Shown in pieces: positions 35,866-48,098 of a stretch of 64,000 bases of DNA; the first letter of the stretch is position 1; each line of letters starts with the position of its first letter. This stretch comes from Stereocaulon alpinum (Eukaryota > Ascomycota > Lecanoromycetes > Lecanorales > Stereocaulaceae). A program made the translations under genes and the position numbers. The stretch spans positions 1 to 64,000 of the forward strand of contig JAEUBA010000069.1 in assembly GCA_018257865.1 (NCBI GenBank). Direction: 5' to 3'. Below the pieces are notes generated by a model. That model saw nothing but the letters and a program-made list of their open reading frames with translations. It searched no databases and was not told where the DNA came from.

Positions 35866-38800
35866 TCACTGCGCAACACCCTGACCCTCCAAAATTCCCA
35901 CCACATTCTTCATCTCCTCTACTACTTTCTCCTCCAAACGATTCTCACTACCCCCATCGTCCTTCGAGGGCTTAGCTCTACTCCACGCATCCTCCCTCTG
36001 ACTAGTCGGCACAATCCTATCCCGTAAACCTCCTCTCCTGGACAGCCATCCCTCCGCGTCCTCTTTTACTTGCGCCCTATCCCAGTTCACCTCCTCCAGC
36101 TGGCTCGCTATGACACCGGCACTACCGCCCGCTTCACTGAAGCTCTGAAGTACGGTGGTTACGAGGGCAAGGTTGACCGCTTCGGATGCCATTGTGATGG
36201 TGATGCATTCTACATTTGGGTCGTTGGTCGAGGTGCGAAGATTGGAAGCGAAGACGTTCGATGCCCGGGCGAGTTGGTGTGGGAAACTATTCAGCGCACC
36301 TGCTATCTCAGCTGCCAAGGGAGCTCCGACCGAGTGGAGAAGGTTAAGGAGGAGTGGGAGGAGGCCGCGGGCCCATATGTTGTACATGCGCGCTGGTTGA
36401 TCGAAAGGGCCAAATGGGCGTGCTTGGAGGAGGCGAACCAAATTGGTAGATAATATGTGTGTGAGGACACCTTCAACGGCCAGGGATTCCGCAAGAGAGG
36501 GGACGGAGGACATTTCGAGTAGGAAGAGAATGCTGAGTTCACCATAGACAGGATCGCCAGATGTGGCGAGCTGATCCGACCATGAAAGGAGGGTAGATGC
36601 ACAGCGCGCTGTTTGGGAGTCCATGAAAGAGGTAAGTAGGTGCGTGGTGTTGCGGGAGGTATCAGGGATGTGGATGACCGAGCGAAGGATGGCTGTTATG
36701 AGGGAGAAGTCGGATGGATGAACGAGGTGTGAGGTGTCGTGAAGGATGATGGTCAAAGATCTGAAGCCCTGGGCAACGATATTGGTGAGGATCTCGAGGG
36801 CGTTTTGAAGGATTTGCTTAGGTGTAGATGACCATTTCGGTGCTGATGCGCCATCGGCTCGCGAGGCGTCTAGATCTCCCGATGGTGTAGACTCCGTTGA
36901 GGTATGTACTTGAAGAGCGAGATAAAGGATCTTCAAAAGCATTCGGTAATAATCGGCGTCGTCTCCTTCCAGAGCGGGTCCAAGGTCGGGATTATGCATT
37001 CGGAGAGTGTTCCATGCAACGGGAAGGATACTTTTGACTTCGACCTCAGAAGATTTGATCTCGAGTAGCCGCTGTAACAAGGTAAAGGCTAGCTCTGCCC
37101 GGGATTGGGCCAGTCTCTCAAAAATAGCCTCTGGCAATTTGTTCTCTGCGTTTGCCTTGAGACAATCGGTCACGGCTACCGCCATTATCCTCTGGAACTT
37201 AGGCTCTGAGGCCAAGGGGCCGCTCAACTCCACGAGCAGAGACTTCCAGCTGTGGAATAGGTTCTATTGCAGGCTTTGTCAGAAGGTTGAGAATGAGGAG
37301 GACGCCGAAACTTACAACTTGCGACTCAACTACCGATAGATTGAAATTGGCTCTCTTTATTTCTTCCGCGAATCCTTGGCCCTTTTTGCCAGCCCACGCA
37401 GGATTATGAGCTAACATCTTATCTGCAAGCTCCAGGTCATAGTAGAATGAATCTCCAAGCAGAGGCTCTCTTATCGCAGTTCGTTTGAAATCTAAAAGAT
37501 TACAGCCAGGGAAGTTAACTTCAAAGTTTTGACGCAAATTCCCATGGAGAGAAGCATTGTAGCTCGGCGTTGAAACTGCGTTTTTGATCAGATATGTCAG
37601 GTGAGGGACTAGGTTTCTCGAGAACTGCCGATTCCCCATTTGCTGTGTATAGTGGGTGTACATGGAGAGTATGTCTGCAATAAGTGACGCCATTTGCGTG
37701 CTATTGTAGTCCGCGGATGTCTTGTATGACTTAGCACGGGATGTACTAGTCACTGACCCAAAATGAGCACCATACTCGGAGATGGCTTTCAGGAAGCGAG
37801 AATGCTGCTCCATGGTAGTTAGTACCCAAGGCCAGAAGTCCGCAGCAAGTGCTACAAATTCAAGCATACTCAGGGCTTTTCGAGGCTCTATCTTCTCAAT
37901 GTTGGCAAGGAAATCCAGCGCGACGTTCAGGATGGGCTCAGAGCGCCGAGAGCTCGGCGCGGCTGCATCGTTCTTTTCCTTGAAGGTGTCGCGAGGCGTG
38001 CTGCCCGTCAGGACAAAAATTGCGAGCCACTGCTGGCGTTTACTGACGACTGCTGAGAGCAATCTCCAGATAGCGCACGATAAGGTATCGTTATTGAAAG
38101 GTTGATCGAGCATTGAAAGAACGTCAAGAAAGTGATTTGCCGTCTCTTGTCCGAGATGACCTAACAGCGAGGGAGGCTGTTGATCGGTGGTAGCTGCAGA
38201 CCGTACAAGAGCATCGAACAAGTCCACCACGGGTAGCTTGTAGCTCTCATGGGCCGCATACACCCTAGCCAGCGTAGAAGCAGCCTTGAACATCTGATCT
38301 TCCAGATGAGAAGGAGGAAGTTGAAGTACCTGATTGACTCGGATCAGTGTACTAGCGAGGTAAAGCGCTCCTTTGACTTGCGCAGTCCAATACTGCACAT
38401 GACGTGTGGGTAGCGTAGTGGTTGGAGTCATGATACCTTCACCCAAAATATGAAGGAAAGGCAGTACGGTCACGTCGTTGCTCGATCTTGTCAAGAACAC
38501 ATCGATGAGGTACCGGGCTGACGGGGCAAGAGCACTAGTAAGCTTTTGTGAAAGATCTGGAGAATCGTTGACATCGAAGCAATATCCTAGGATCTTGTTG
38601 AATACCGAGCACAGCCTAGAGTTGATCTCCATTCGGTCAAGTCGGTCGAGAAATTTCCAATTCATAGTACTTTCGAAAATTTCGATCATTATGCGTGTGA
38701 AAGTCAATAGAACACTTTCCATTGCCGTCTGGGATGTTCCTGCACCTAGTGAGTTGACGTTGCTAAAGCGTGCAATCGCTTTTGTGGGGGTCTTCCGAGA

Positions 38801-41686
38801 AACGACGTGGGTCACGATGTCCTCTACGAGCGCGTCATATAAACGTAAGGAACCAAGAAGAAATTCATAGCGACCCAAGACCAATTCCCGAGTGGTAATA
38901 ACCGCTGTGAGCTGGCTCTCATCCTTTCCAATACCCAAGAGGCCACTTCTGCCGAGGAAAGGCCATACCCTGTCTGGCATCAATGGCAGAAGTGCATACG
39001 TGAATTGGATGCATTGCACGAGTATCTCGACGTACTCTATATCCTCTGAAGTCTTTTGATTTCGGAAAAGCTCTTTCTCAAAGATGTCGAATATGACAGA
39101 GATGATGTCCTGGTTTCGGTCTAGGCCATCGCTAGCAGATCCAAGTATCGTTTGCGCCAATTCAATGGTTTCATGAGATATCTGACCGAGAGGAAGTCCT
39201 CTCACGATAGAGGATAGCATGGAAGTGACCAAGCTGATGTTGTCCCCAACAATGTCTACGGAGAACATTAAGTCCGAGGTATACTTGTGTAAATCATCAA
39301 TGTTGGCTGCACACTGCAAGACTTTGCCAATGTAGTTAAGTCCGGAGTGTTCTTGATTCCATGCAACGATGAAAGGTTTCGAATCATTCTGGATCTCTCC
39401 CTGGGTTCCTGAAGGTATCTCGTGAGACCTAGAGAATTGGTTATTTTTCCCTGGAGTCTGTAGCCTTCTATTTGACTGGAGTGCTAAACCTGTGGATCTC
39501 TCTGTTGTCGGAGCGATAGCGACCGTCAAAGCGTCTGTAAGCTCGATATGGTCATTTTCTTCTTGGGTGCGTACATTTTTGTAACCGAGGAATTCAACGG
39601 GCATAGAGCATGTAAAGGTGTCCAGACCATCAAGTATAGTCCATATTGCATGCTCCATTCCGTCTCTGCCATTGTTGTCGAATGCCAGAGCACGACAAAA
39701 GTTCAAGAACGGTCGTGATTCGTATGGAAAGCGAGCTGAAGCCTGCAGAAATAGCTGTCGACGAAGCACACTGTCTCTCAGAAACGTCGCAGTAGGGGCA
39801 GCTCCCTTCGAGTCTACAGGGCGGTCGACTATGTCCCAGTAGCGTTCGGACCCGGTGATCACAGCAACGGTGGTCTTGATCAAAGCTGGCGTATATTCAA
39901 TGAAACCCATACTAGCTCGGATCAATTCGAGGAGTAGAGCGCGCATACTTTGTCCTGGTCTGCCTCCATGTTCGAATCCATGTGGGGTACAATACTGTGC
40001 CGAGACAGCTTCCATGAAATCGAACACTTTGTTGCCTTGAACGGCATTGTTGGCCAAGTAGAGAATTGGGTCACCATCTATACCTGCAATGGAAACCGTG
40101 TCGTAGATTTCTTCGAGCAGAGTTGACTGTTGAGACGTATCACTACCCGTTGAGGATCGGCGCCGTAAAGATGCTAGGCTTGTTCTAGATGGCCGCTCAG
40201 CGCCATCAGTGTCAGAAGAGTCCGGAGCGCCATATCTGTCAGCTGCACGCAAAGACTGTCGGGTTTCTCTTGACTCTCTCGTGTTTAGCGCGGTTTCCCG
40301 AAGAGTCTGCATTACAATTCCCCAAGCGAGCACAGCAGGGCTCGAGATTGTCAAAGGGGCAGCGGCGATAAGGATGTCATTGATCTCGTTGACCGCGGCC
40401 GAATCAAGTATATATGCACTAAGCTCGGTAGGATTCGTTGTCGACACGGCGGCGGTTGAGGATTGCGCAAGCAATTCGAGAGCCTTCCGAGGCTGGAGTA
40501 TAGCAAGTGAAATCAGCGCTGCCAGCGATTGAAGCGGTATATCAAACTGGCCCTGAAGCGTGGGAAACGGCTGTTCGAGCGATAAGCAGCTGCTGTTCGC
40601 GATGTATTCTAAGACTCACCAAGTCAACGCTTTCGAGAAAAACGCACTCATTCATCAATCGAAACCAGGCAAGGATCGTAGGTGCTTTCATAAGGTTTGA
40701 GGATGCCTCAAGAAGGTTCAAGACGATGCGCATAATGTGGATTGCCTCCACAAGCTGGTTGCGCACCCAAGCAAACTCAATTTCCTCTTCTATACCTTCA
40801 TCGTGAAGCCATCCACAGCCTTTGCCCATGGCTTCAAATCTGGCGCGCAGAGTTTCAACGGCATCGACAACTAGACTTTTACGGTTCCCTTTCGGTGAGT
40901 CCTCGAGGCTCCAAGCAGAGAGAACAACACGTCCAACCTCTTCCATCCAGGACGATCTCTCTCGCCCCTCGTCTGCTGCCTCACCAGGGCCCTCATCTCT
41001 ATGACAAAGGGCTGCAAAGGTAATGTATTCACCGGTCTTCAGGATGTACCGCCGTTCAGAAAGATAAGTCTCTAGCAATCTCTGGCGCCGTGAGCTATTG
41101 TCTTCAAGGAAGGGGCCTTCCCCTGCCAGCAAGGACGATTTCACACGCAGAGAGGAGCGTGGATCAAAGGTGGAGGTTTGGAGTTGGTTGACGCCCCTTG
41201 CCCCATTTATGGACGTGGATTGGTCGCCGGGTTTTCCTCGAAGCAGCTGCGCCGCTGATCTTGTTTGCCATTCCAATACTGCAATTCGAAGAGCAGAGAC
41301 CTCATCAATGTTCGTTTCCTTGCTCAGCCATAGAGTATCCTCTTTAAGCTGTTTGATATCGTAGCGCGCATGGGAAGATGGTGTTACGTTGATCGCAGAA
41401 GTCTTTGTTTCAAAGCTGGATTTCGTTTGCGATGTTGGCGCCGAGTAGGGTGAGAAGCAGCGAGCGAGGAGGTTTATTGTTTGTGGGTCTGTGAGATGGC
41501 GTTTGAGAGAGCCATTATCGCTTTCTCCGCCCAATTGCGAGAGAGCTACATAAGTACTCTTCCATGAACTAGGGCGCCGTCAGTCTCGCTTTCGCTAAAG
41601 AATGGGTTGCATACATACAGCAATTGATACTCTCCACTGAAGCACCTATCGAGAGGGGGAAAATATGCCTCTCCGATAGGTGCCAT
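35866..41686 (-). CDS. NUP188: Nuclear pore scaffold nucleoporin Nup188
   Basis: Four exons (41686..41619, 41568..40620, 40552..37316, 37263..35866) splice in phase to 1883 aa. The N-terminus MAPIGEAYFPPLDRCFSGEYQLLSWKSTYVAL and the block RIAVLEWQTRSAAQLL..LETYLSERRYILKTGEY fit fungal Nup188, which builds the inner ring of the nuclear pore together with Nic96/Nup192. The remainder is a continuous alpha-helical solenoid (many Leu/Ala helices), with low-complexity acidic and Ser-rich loops near residues 360-400. The last exon shows a C-rich then G-rich sense strand. Nup192 is the closest alternative; the ETYLSERRYILK block favours Nup188. Confidence 0.85.
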
Positions 41687-42092
41687 CGAGGCATCCACTG
41701 GAATGTGGTAGGAAAGCACAAGCTTCCTTACCCGTGCTTGTTGACTCTCCAACTTATTGAAGTTTGGTGAAGCGCGACTAGGCGCGACTGTAATATATTC
41801 TCTAGCGCGCTGGTACTGAAAACCGCGCCCTACATGGCTCATCGACACTTGGCCTTGAACCCTTCCAACACAATTATCACCGAAATGCATCTTAGTGTCC
41901 ACATCTCTATCCAAGGTCACATGGCATTCATTGTTTAATTCGTCTTTTATTTGGAACATTGTGTTAGCATATCCATCCAAGATTCCAAGACATCCCAGGA
42001 ATTTTGGTTTCTTCGAACGAGAAAGGCACGCAATCGACCCCGGCAAGCTTGCCATATCGCTGCATCTCTTCAGACCTCTATAATCTGCTACC
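41687..42092. promoter_or_regulatory. Divergent promoter region NUP188 / TRP1
   Basis: 406 nt separate the two start codons. No TATA box for TRP1 was seen. A partial TGACTC (41742-41747) lacks the last base of the Gcn4/CpcA consensus and is only suggestive of general amino-acid control. Confidence 0.4.
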
Positions 42093-44819
42093 ATGAACGC
42101 AGCTGCTCCGATCGATCATTCGCCGAGCCACCCGGAGGCCGTACCGCAACTTCCAAGCGCACGGAACGTGATCTTAATTGATAACTATGATTCCTTTACT
42201 TACAATGTGGAGCAGGTGGATTTAATCAGTACATATGCATGACCTTAGAAACTGATCCTAGCTAGTATTTGGTCCTCGAGGGCGCTAGCGTCAAAACGTA
42301 CCGCAATGACGAAATATCTTTGCAAGATCTCATATCCTTGACACCTACCCAACTAGTGATCAGTCCTGGACCAGTATGTGTTCTTGAAGCTCCATTTCCA
42401 TACTTTGGCCCAATTGCGATGCCTTGGAATATGTTTTGGGAGCTCTTACTCTGTAGAGATGTTTCAGTGTTGTGACACCCTTTCTCATCAGTCAGGACTG
42501 ATTATGAATTGTATATCTAGGGCCATCCAGATGCAGATGCAGGTGTCAGTCAAGAAGCGATTGCGCATTTCTCTGGCAAAATCCCGATTTTGGGAGTGTG
42601 CATGGGAGAGTGAGTTGTTCACTCCGTCTGAGTACAACTTGGAAAGCTGACTACTCTTGTAGACAAGTAAGCGATTGAATATTACCAATACACCATTCAA
42701 GCTAACATTTGAACAAGTGCATATATTCTGTCTTTGGCGGTGAAGTTGAGGTCACAGGGGAGATTCTTCATGGCAAAACCTCCCCACTACGTCATGATTA
42801 CAAAGGCTTGTACGCTGGTCTTACTCAAGATCTGCCTGTGACGAGATATCATTCCTTGGCTGGAACACACCCTACCTTACCTGCATGCCTCGAGGTAAGC
42901 TCTTGGATCGCGACTGGTCCAGATGGTGGCAAAGGCATCATAATGGGCGTACGCCACAAGGAGTTCGTGATTGAAGGCGTTCAATTTCACCCAGAAAGCA
43001 TTCTGACCGCTGGAGGGAGAGCAATGCTGAAAAATTTCCTTAACATGAAGGGCGGGACTTGGAAGGAGAACGAGGGGTCAGAGATGCGAATGCGAGATGT
43101 TGTCCAGACCAATGGAGTCTTTACTGGCCCAGGAAATGCCACGCTCAACGGAGTATCCAGTTGGAAAGCCGCCAATGAAAAGAAAGGGTCCGTTTTGGAC
43201 GAGATCTTCGCCCGTAGGCGTATTAGTATTGAGGCCCAGAAGCAGGTACCATCACGAAGACCATCTGATCTTCAAGCATCATACAATCTCAATCTATCTC
43301 CCCCGCAGATTTCATTCCCGGATAGGCTCCGAAAGTCTCCCTTTTCCTTGTCCTTGATGGCTGAGGTTAAGCGGGCTTCGCCATCGAAGGGCGACATAGC
43401 CCCACATATCTGCGCACCCCAGCAAGCAAGGAAATACGCTATTGCTGGAGCAAGTGTGATATCAGTTCTAACTGAGCCAGAATATTTCAAGGGCTCAATC
43501 GAAGACATGCGAGCGGTGCGGGAAAGCTTAGAGGCAATGCCCAATCGACCTGCGGTCTTGCGAAAAGAGTTTATCTTTGACAAGTACCAGATCTTAGAAG
43601 CGCGTTTGGCTGGAGCAGACACAGTACTATTGATAGTCAAGATGTTAGATGAAGAGGCTTTGCGGACACTGTATACGTACTCTCGGAGCCTAGGGATGGA
43701 GCCTCTAGTCGAGGTCAATACAGAAGCAGAGATGGAGATTGCACTAAGACTAGGGGCGCAAGTCATCGGGGTCAATAATAGTCAGTCCGACTTGTATAAA
43801 ACCATCTACCACGCTTGGCCGAAACTAATCTGTGACTAGGGAACCTTGACAACTTTGAGGTAGACCTGGAAACAACAAGCCGATTGATGGAAAATGTGCC
43901 CAAAGGAACTATAATCTGTGCGCTAAGTGGAATATCTGGCCCAGACGATGTAAAGACCTATCAAAACAACGGTGTGGGGGCCGTGCTTGTAGGAGAGGCT
44001 CTTATGCGAGCTCATGACCCCAGTGAATTTGCAACGAAACTGCTTGGCCGATCGGAAGGACGCAAGCATAGCCATGACAGCCACAACTTTCTGGTCAAGA
44101 TATGTGGCACGAGGACTCCACAGGTTGCTAAATTCGCTATCGAGGCAGGTGCAGATATGATTGGCATCATCCTGGTGGAGGGCCGGAAGCGGTGTGTCTC
44201 GAAGGAACGCGCTCTCGAAATATCAGAAGCTGTACAGCAGACTCCAAGACCAACCAAAAGTCACTTTGAGCTTAATCCCGAGGGCTCGACTGTAGCCAAA
44301 GATTACTTTGAGCATACCCCAACTTTCTTCCAAAGGAGTGATCGAGCCTTGCTTGTAGGTGTTTTTCAAAATCAGCCATTGTGTTACATACTGGCCCAGC
44401 AAAAGCTACTCAACCTGGACGTGGTTCAGCTGCACGGCTCAGAACCCGTCGAATGGGCGTCATTGATACCGGTCCCGGTCATTCGCCGCTTCGGGCCAAC
44501 TGATCCTGGGCTTGGCCGCAGAGGCTACCATGCCCTGCCTTTACTGGACTCTGCTTCAGGTGGTACAGGCCAAAGGCTGGACATAGATGCGGTCAAGTGG
44601 GCTCTTGGTGCTGATAGTGGCCTTCGGGTAGTGCTGGCTGGTGGCCTGAACCCTGAGAACGTCGAGACTATTCTATCTAATCTCAATGAGCATTCTCCTC
44701 AAGTAGTTGCTGTGGATGTCAGTAGTGGGGTCGAGGAGAACGGGGTACAGGACCTTGGCAGGATCAAAGACTTTGTGGGCGCTGTAAGGCGCGCTGAGAG
44801 GAAACGAAGCTCTCTGTAA
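42093..44819 (+). CDS. TRP1: Trifunctional tryptophan enzyme (glutamine amidotransferase, IGPS, PRAI)
   Basis: Six exons (42093..42215, 42266..42373, 42521..42609, 42663..42666, 42718..43780, 43840..44819) give 788 aa in phase. Residues 25-230 are the anthranilate synthase amidotransferase: ILIDNYDSFTYN, SPGPGHP, GVCMGEQCI with the nucleophile Cys, and VQFHPES with the catalytic His. Residues 270-520 are indole-3-glycerol-phosphate synthase (LMAEVKRASPSKG, VLRKEFI, VIGVNNRNL, GISG, VGEALMR). Residues 545-788 are phosphoribosylanthranilate isomerase (VKICGTRTP, VQLHGSE, LAGGLNPENV). It covers three steps from chorismate to indole-glycerol phosphate. The fourth exon is only 4 nt; skipping it breaks both frame and motif. 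In other fungi this gene is called trpC. Confidence 0.95.
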
Positions 44820-45337
44820 CTGATTGGTGTAGCTCAATTTGCGACAACCCATGAAAAACTTGAAGAAGTGAAGCATTCTGCCAGGTGCCGCCGATGTACC
44901 CGGGCTTCCCAACCCTGCCCGCTTCCTGCCCTCCACGAACTCCTGCTTCATCACAGGTCAAGGTTTAGCAGGAACATAATTTCTATTACTACAGTCATAC
45001 GAATGCTGAATATGTTGTTTCGAAACCTCTTAACCAACTGCTCACCATGAGCTGATTCTTGCACACTCCCTTCTCGGAGCAAAATTTCACTCTTGACCCG
45101 AACTTAGTCTCAGTATTCCGAACCGTCAAAGCTATATCGAAGGCGTATCTTACACTTTCTAATTCTTGTTTACTTCACCTGAAAGCCAACATACTCAAGC
45201 TTCCAGTTTTCGATTCTAAGAAAGCTTTTCCTGCAGCCGAGCTGCTAATCTCTAGAGGTTTGACAGCTAATGCATACATCTCACTGTCATTCCAAGCACG
45301 TCTCCTTTCAGGCTATGCGCCTATGCTTCTGTACACC
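44820..45337. other. Intergenic / leader region upstream of the BRCT gene
   Basis: A frame open from 45059 continues into the BRCT gene, but its amino acids look unstructured. The first well-placed ATG (ACCATGA) is at 45338. Confidence 0.45.
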
Positions 45338-47013
45338 ATGAAGCAGAGATTCAAGAGGTTCACTATAGCCATCACTGGCGACTTCGGCGCTAACCGCGGG
45401 CATGACAAGATGAAGCAGTGGATAACGCGCCATGGTGGGAGACTCGCATCAGAAATCAGCTCGAGGGTTACGCATCTCGTTTGTAGCAAGGAGCACTATA
45501 AGAAGGGTGTTAAAATGGGTATGGAAACTTTAGCACAACTGCGCTCTTCACGCCAAGTATATACAGGAGACACGAGAACGCTAATGATACCAGTCGAACA
45601 AGCGCGTGCACTGAAGACTATCAAGATCGTCTCGTTCGATTGGCTTGAGGATAGCCTAATGCTGAAGACCGGGGCTTCTAAGAGCGAGGAGGATTACCTT
45701 ATGGGTCCGCGAATCAAAAAGGAAAGTGCGACCAAGACGAAGAAGAATATAGTTCGGAAGGCAAACATTCAGGAGGGCTGTAAGTCAATCATCCATTTGA
45801 GGCTGTCATAGATTCAAAAGGAGACAATGCACCGGACTAGGCAGTGGTCTCAGGATGATGACCCGGTCTTCACTGACCCCTTGCTAGTGAGGATATTCGA
45901 ACAGAGTTGCAAGGACCATGAGAAGGATATGACGGACAGTAAGCCGCCTTCGGGAGCTTTTACTCTGTAGCTATGACTGAGGATACATCAGGAGGCTACA
46001 GTCTCTACTACGACCCCGGCGACAGCTTCGCATTCGATATCACTCTCGCACGCGCAAATCTTCTTTTCAACAAGAATGAACGCTATCGTTTGACGGTCTG
46101 CCACCCTTCTCCCCCTCAAGCACAAGCACGCACCCCTCCAACATCCAGTCCAGTATCTCCGCCACCTCCGTCACCAACACCTGTCATCTCCACTCCTATA
46201 TTCCCTATACTTCCCCTCTCCACTCGCGCACGCGCTCGTCTTGTTTCACCCCGTACTCAGAGGTTACAGCTCTTCGTCACCCATAATGTGCCGAAACAAT
46301 ACGCCTGCTCTGTCACGTATTCAACTCCTGGCGCCCAAGCCCAATCGCATATTCTAGCGCCATCAGGCAGTACTTGGGAGCTGGCGTGGGGTACTTTCTC
46401 GAGCTTTTTCAAGCTGAAGACGGGGAAAGACTGGGCTGTGAGGTTCGCAAAGACAAACAATATTGAAATATGGGAAGAGGGCAAGAACGTGAAAGCTTTT
46501 GTCTACACGCCGCCGAAAGAGGGTGAGCCTTGGGGGGTGAGTTCGGGCAGGCTGGGTATGAATCGGGATGGGAGGTTGGAAAGGACGTATGACGCGCCAT
46601 ACACTCCATTACCACCTATGTCATGGCCACCTTCATCACCACCGCTACTAACGCAAACACCGCTGGGGATGCACTCGTCGCCGTATGGAGAAACAGCATC
46701 GCACAAACCACTGCTACCACCACCACCACCAGAGGCGTATACGCAGACGTCACTGCCTACGAATCGTAAAGTAGTCGGCTTTTCTTGCAAACAGAGAATC
46801 CGGCACACATTGAGTGAAGACAGGAAGACGTGTATTGGGAAATGCATCTGCAGTTGTGGCCAAAGGTACGGATCTCCTATGGACACCGACTTCTATAACA
46901 CAGAACGCGAAGAATTGGGTCCTGGAGAAGTGGAGACGTTTCTAAAACTCTCAGAACCGATTACGGAGAAAGGGCAGAAGGAGAAGACTGCGGAGTCTAA
47001 GCAGGAAGGGTAG
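45338..47013 (+). CDS. BRCT-WGR protein without PARP catalytic domain
   Basis: Three or four exons. A BRCT domain covers about residues 5-115 (FTIAITGDFG, ITRHGGRLASEISSRVTHLVC, IVSFDWLEDSLM). A second exon near 45823-45938 gives IFEQSCKDHEKDMTD, and a GTAAGC intron (45939..45991) joins it to 45992..47013. There a WGR-type domain follows (GYSLYYDP..FAFDITLARANL, then FSSFFKLKTGKDWAVRF), interrupted by a Pro/Ser-rich insertion of about 45 residues. The C-terminus is Pro-rich then has four Cys (SCKQRI..CIGKCICSC). BRCT plus WGR is seen in PARP-family DNA-repair proteins, but no ADP-ribosyltransferase domain follows. The junction around 45779-45822 is not resolved in phase, so a small exon is missing from this model. 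Confidence 0.7.
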
Positions 47014-47637
47014 CAAGCATTTCACAGTTTCAGCGGAAAGGGTTCAGACAGGAAATGGACGGTCGTTGGTTGTCCTTCTGCTGCTCCAACGGTTTTTGAT
47101 CAAGGGTTAGAGATTGGCTTAGTACCCAAGGCGTTATTGATGCAATTCCTCTCGTCTATTTTGAGGGGCACAAAAGGGAATGGATTCTTTCCAGAGCTAA
47201 GAGGAAGGACTGAGAAATATTACTATGGCGGTTGTTGCAGCAGCACACTGAAGACAAATACTCCTAGAATGCAATTGGACTAGTAGGCGACTTGGGGAAT
47301 CATAATAAGCTCCTGTAATCACTCTTACTAAGGTCATTGGCCGAACATTGGCAGCTTACAGGATTTCATAACTCCGAAGTGCCTCGTCCGTGTTACTAAG
47401 TCCACGGAGGCTGGACATAGGGTTTTTTACGGCAGCGCACGTTGATTATTTCCCTCTCGACTCCGAACATCGGAAAGCAAAAACTGAGTATTAGAGACCA
47501 ATTTTTTTTATTGCTGAAAGCATCCCTTTCTGAGGTAAAACAAGGGAGCTGACTAAGTACTGATTGGTTACTCTCCAACGCTCCTCAAATCCCAACATCC
47601 GGAGAGCACTCTTGAGTATGCATAATTAGAAGCCTAG
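47014..47637. other. Intergenic, nothing recognised
   Basis: 3' region of the BRCT gene up to the MITE. No coding stretch. Confidence 0.5.
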
Positions 47638-47824
47638 CAACAGGGGGTGACATGAGTCAATAAAGTTCCGAGGTTTACCCGGGGCTGCCCCTAAGGGGCC
47701 CCTATAATCGGGTAAATAGGGTAGGTAGGGTAGATATTCGAATTTCTAGGGGGGCTCCCCGGGGCTCACCCCGAGGCCCCCGGGTAAACCTCGGAAATTG
47801 ATTAACTTATGTCACCCCCTGTTG
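47638..47824. mobile_element. 187-bp MITE with long terminal inverted repeats
   Basis: The left end CAACAGGGGGTGACAT and the right end read on the other strand are identical over the first 16 bases, and the match continues imperfectly for about 46 bp with few mismatches (shared GTTTACCCGGGG core). Both sides are flanked by TAG (47635-47637 and 47825-47827), a 3-bp target-site duplication. It has no coding capacity. Length, inverted repeats and duplication fit a non-autonomous DNA transposon; the superfamily is open (3-bp duplications occur in PIF/Harbinger and CACTA elements). Confidence 0.85.
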
Positions 47825-48031
47825 TAGTGTGTTTGGAGTTCATATCCTGTACGGAACTAATCCCGCCCCTGGGACTCACCCCTGGAATAGCTCTTGGAGT
47901 AGCTTTAGGGGCTGTCTATAGGCATAATTTCGGGGTTAGGGCTCTCGGGGCGGGGTCGTTTCGGTGAGGATTTGGTTTATAATTTACTCTTTGGTGTTCC
48001 GGCCACCCGATTTGGGCTACTTCCTACAGCC

Positions 48032-48038
48032 TATAAAA
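48032..48038 (+). promoter_or_regulatory. TATA box of the coiled-coil gene
   Basis: TATAAAA followed by AT-rich sequence and a CT-rich leader, 61 nt before the ATG at 48099. Confidence 0.5.
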
Positions 48039-48098
48039 TATTAATAAAATATTATATAAACTATAGTAGTATTCGTCGATTCAAGCTCTCTTCTCAAC

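Noticed and set aside
41742..41747. TGACTC as a Gcn4/CpcA site for TRP1
   Set aside because: The seventh base is T rather than A and the site is 350 nt from the gene; too weak to call.
45059..45337. N-terminal extension of the BRCT protein
   Set aside because: Amino-acid composition is random-like and a good ATG context lies exactly before the BRCT fold.
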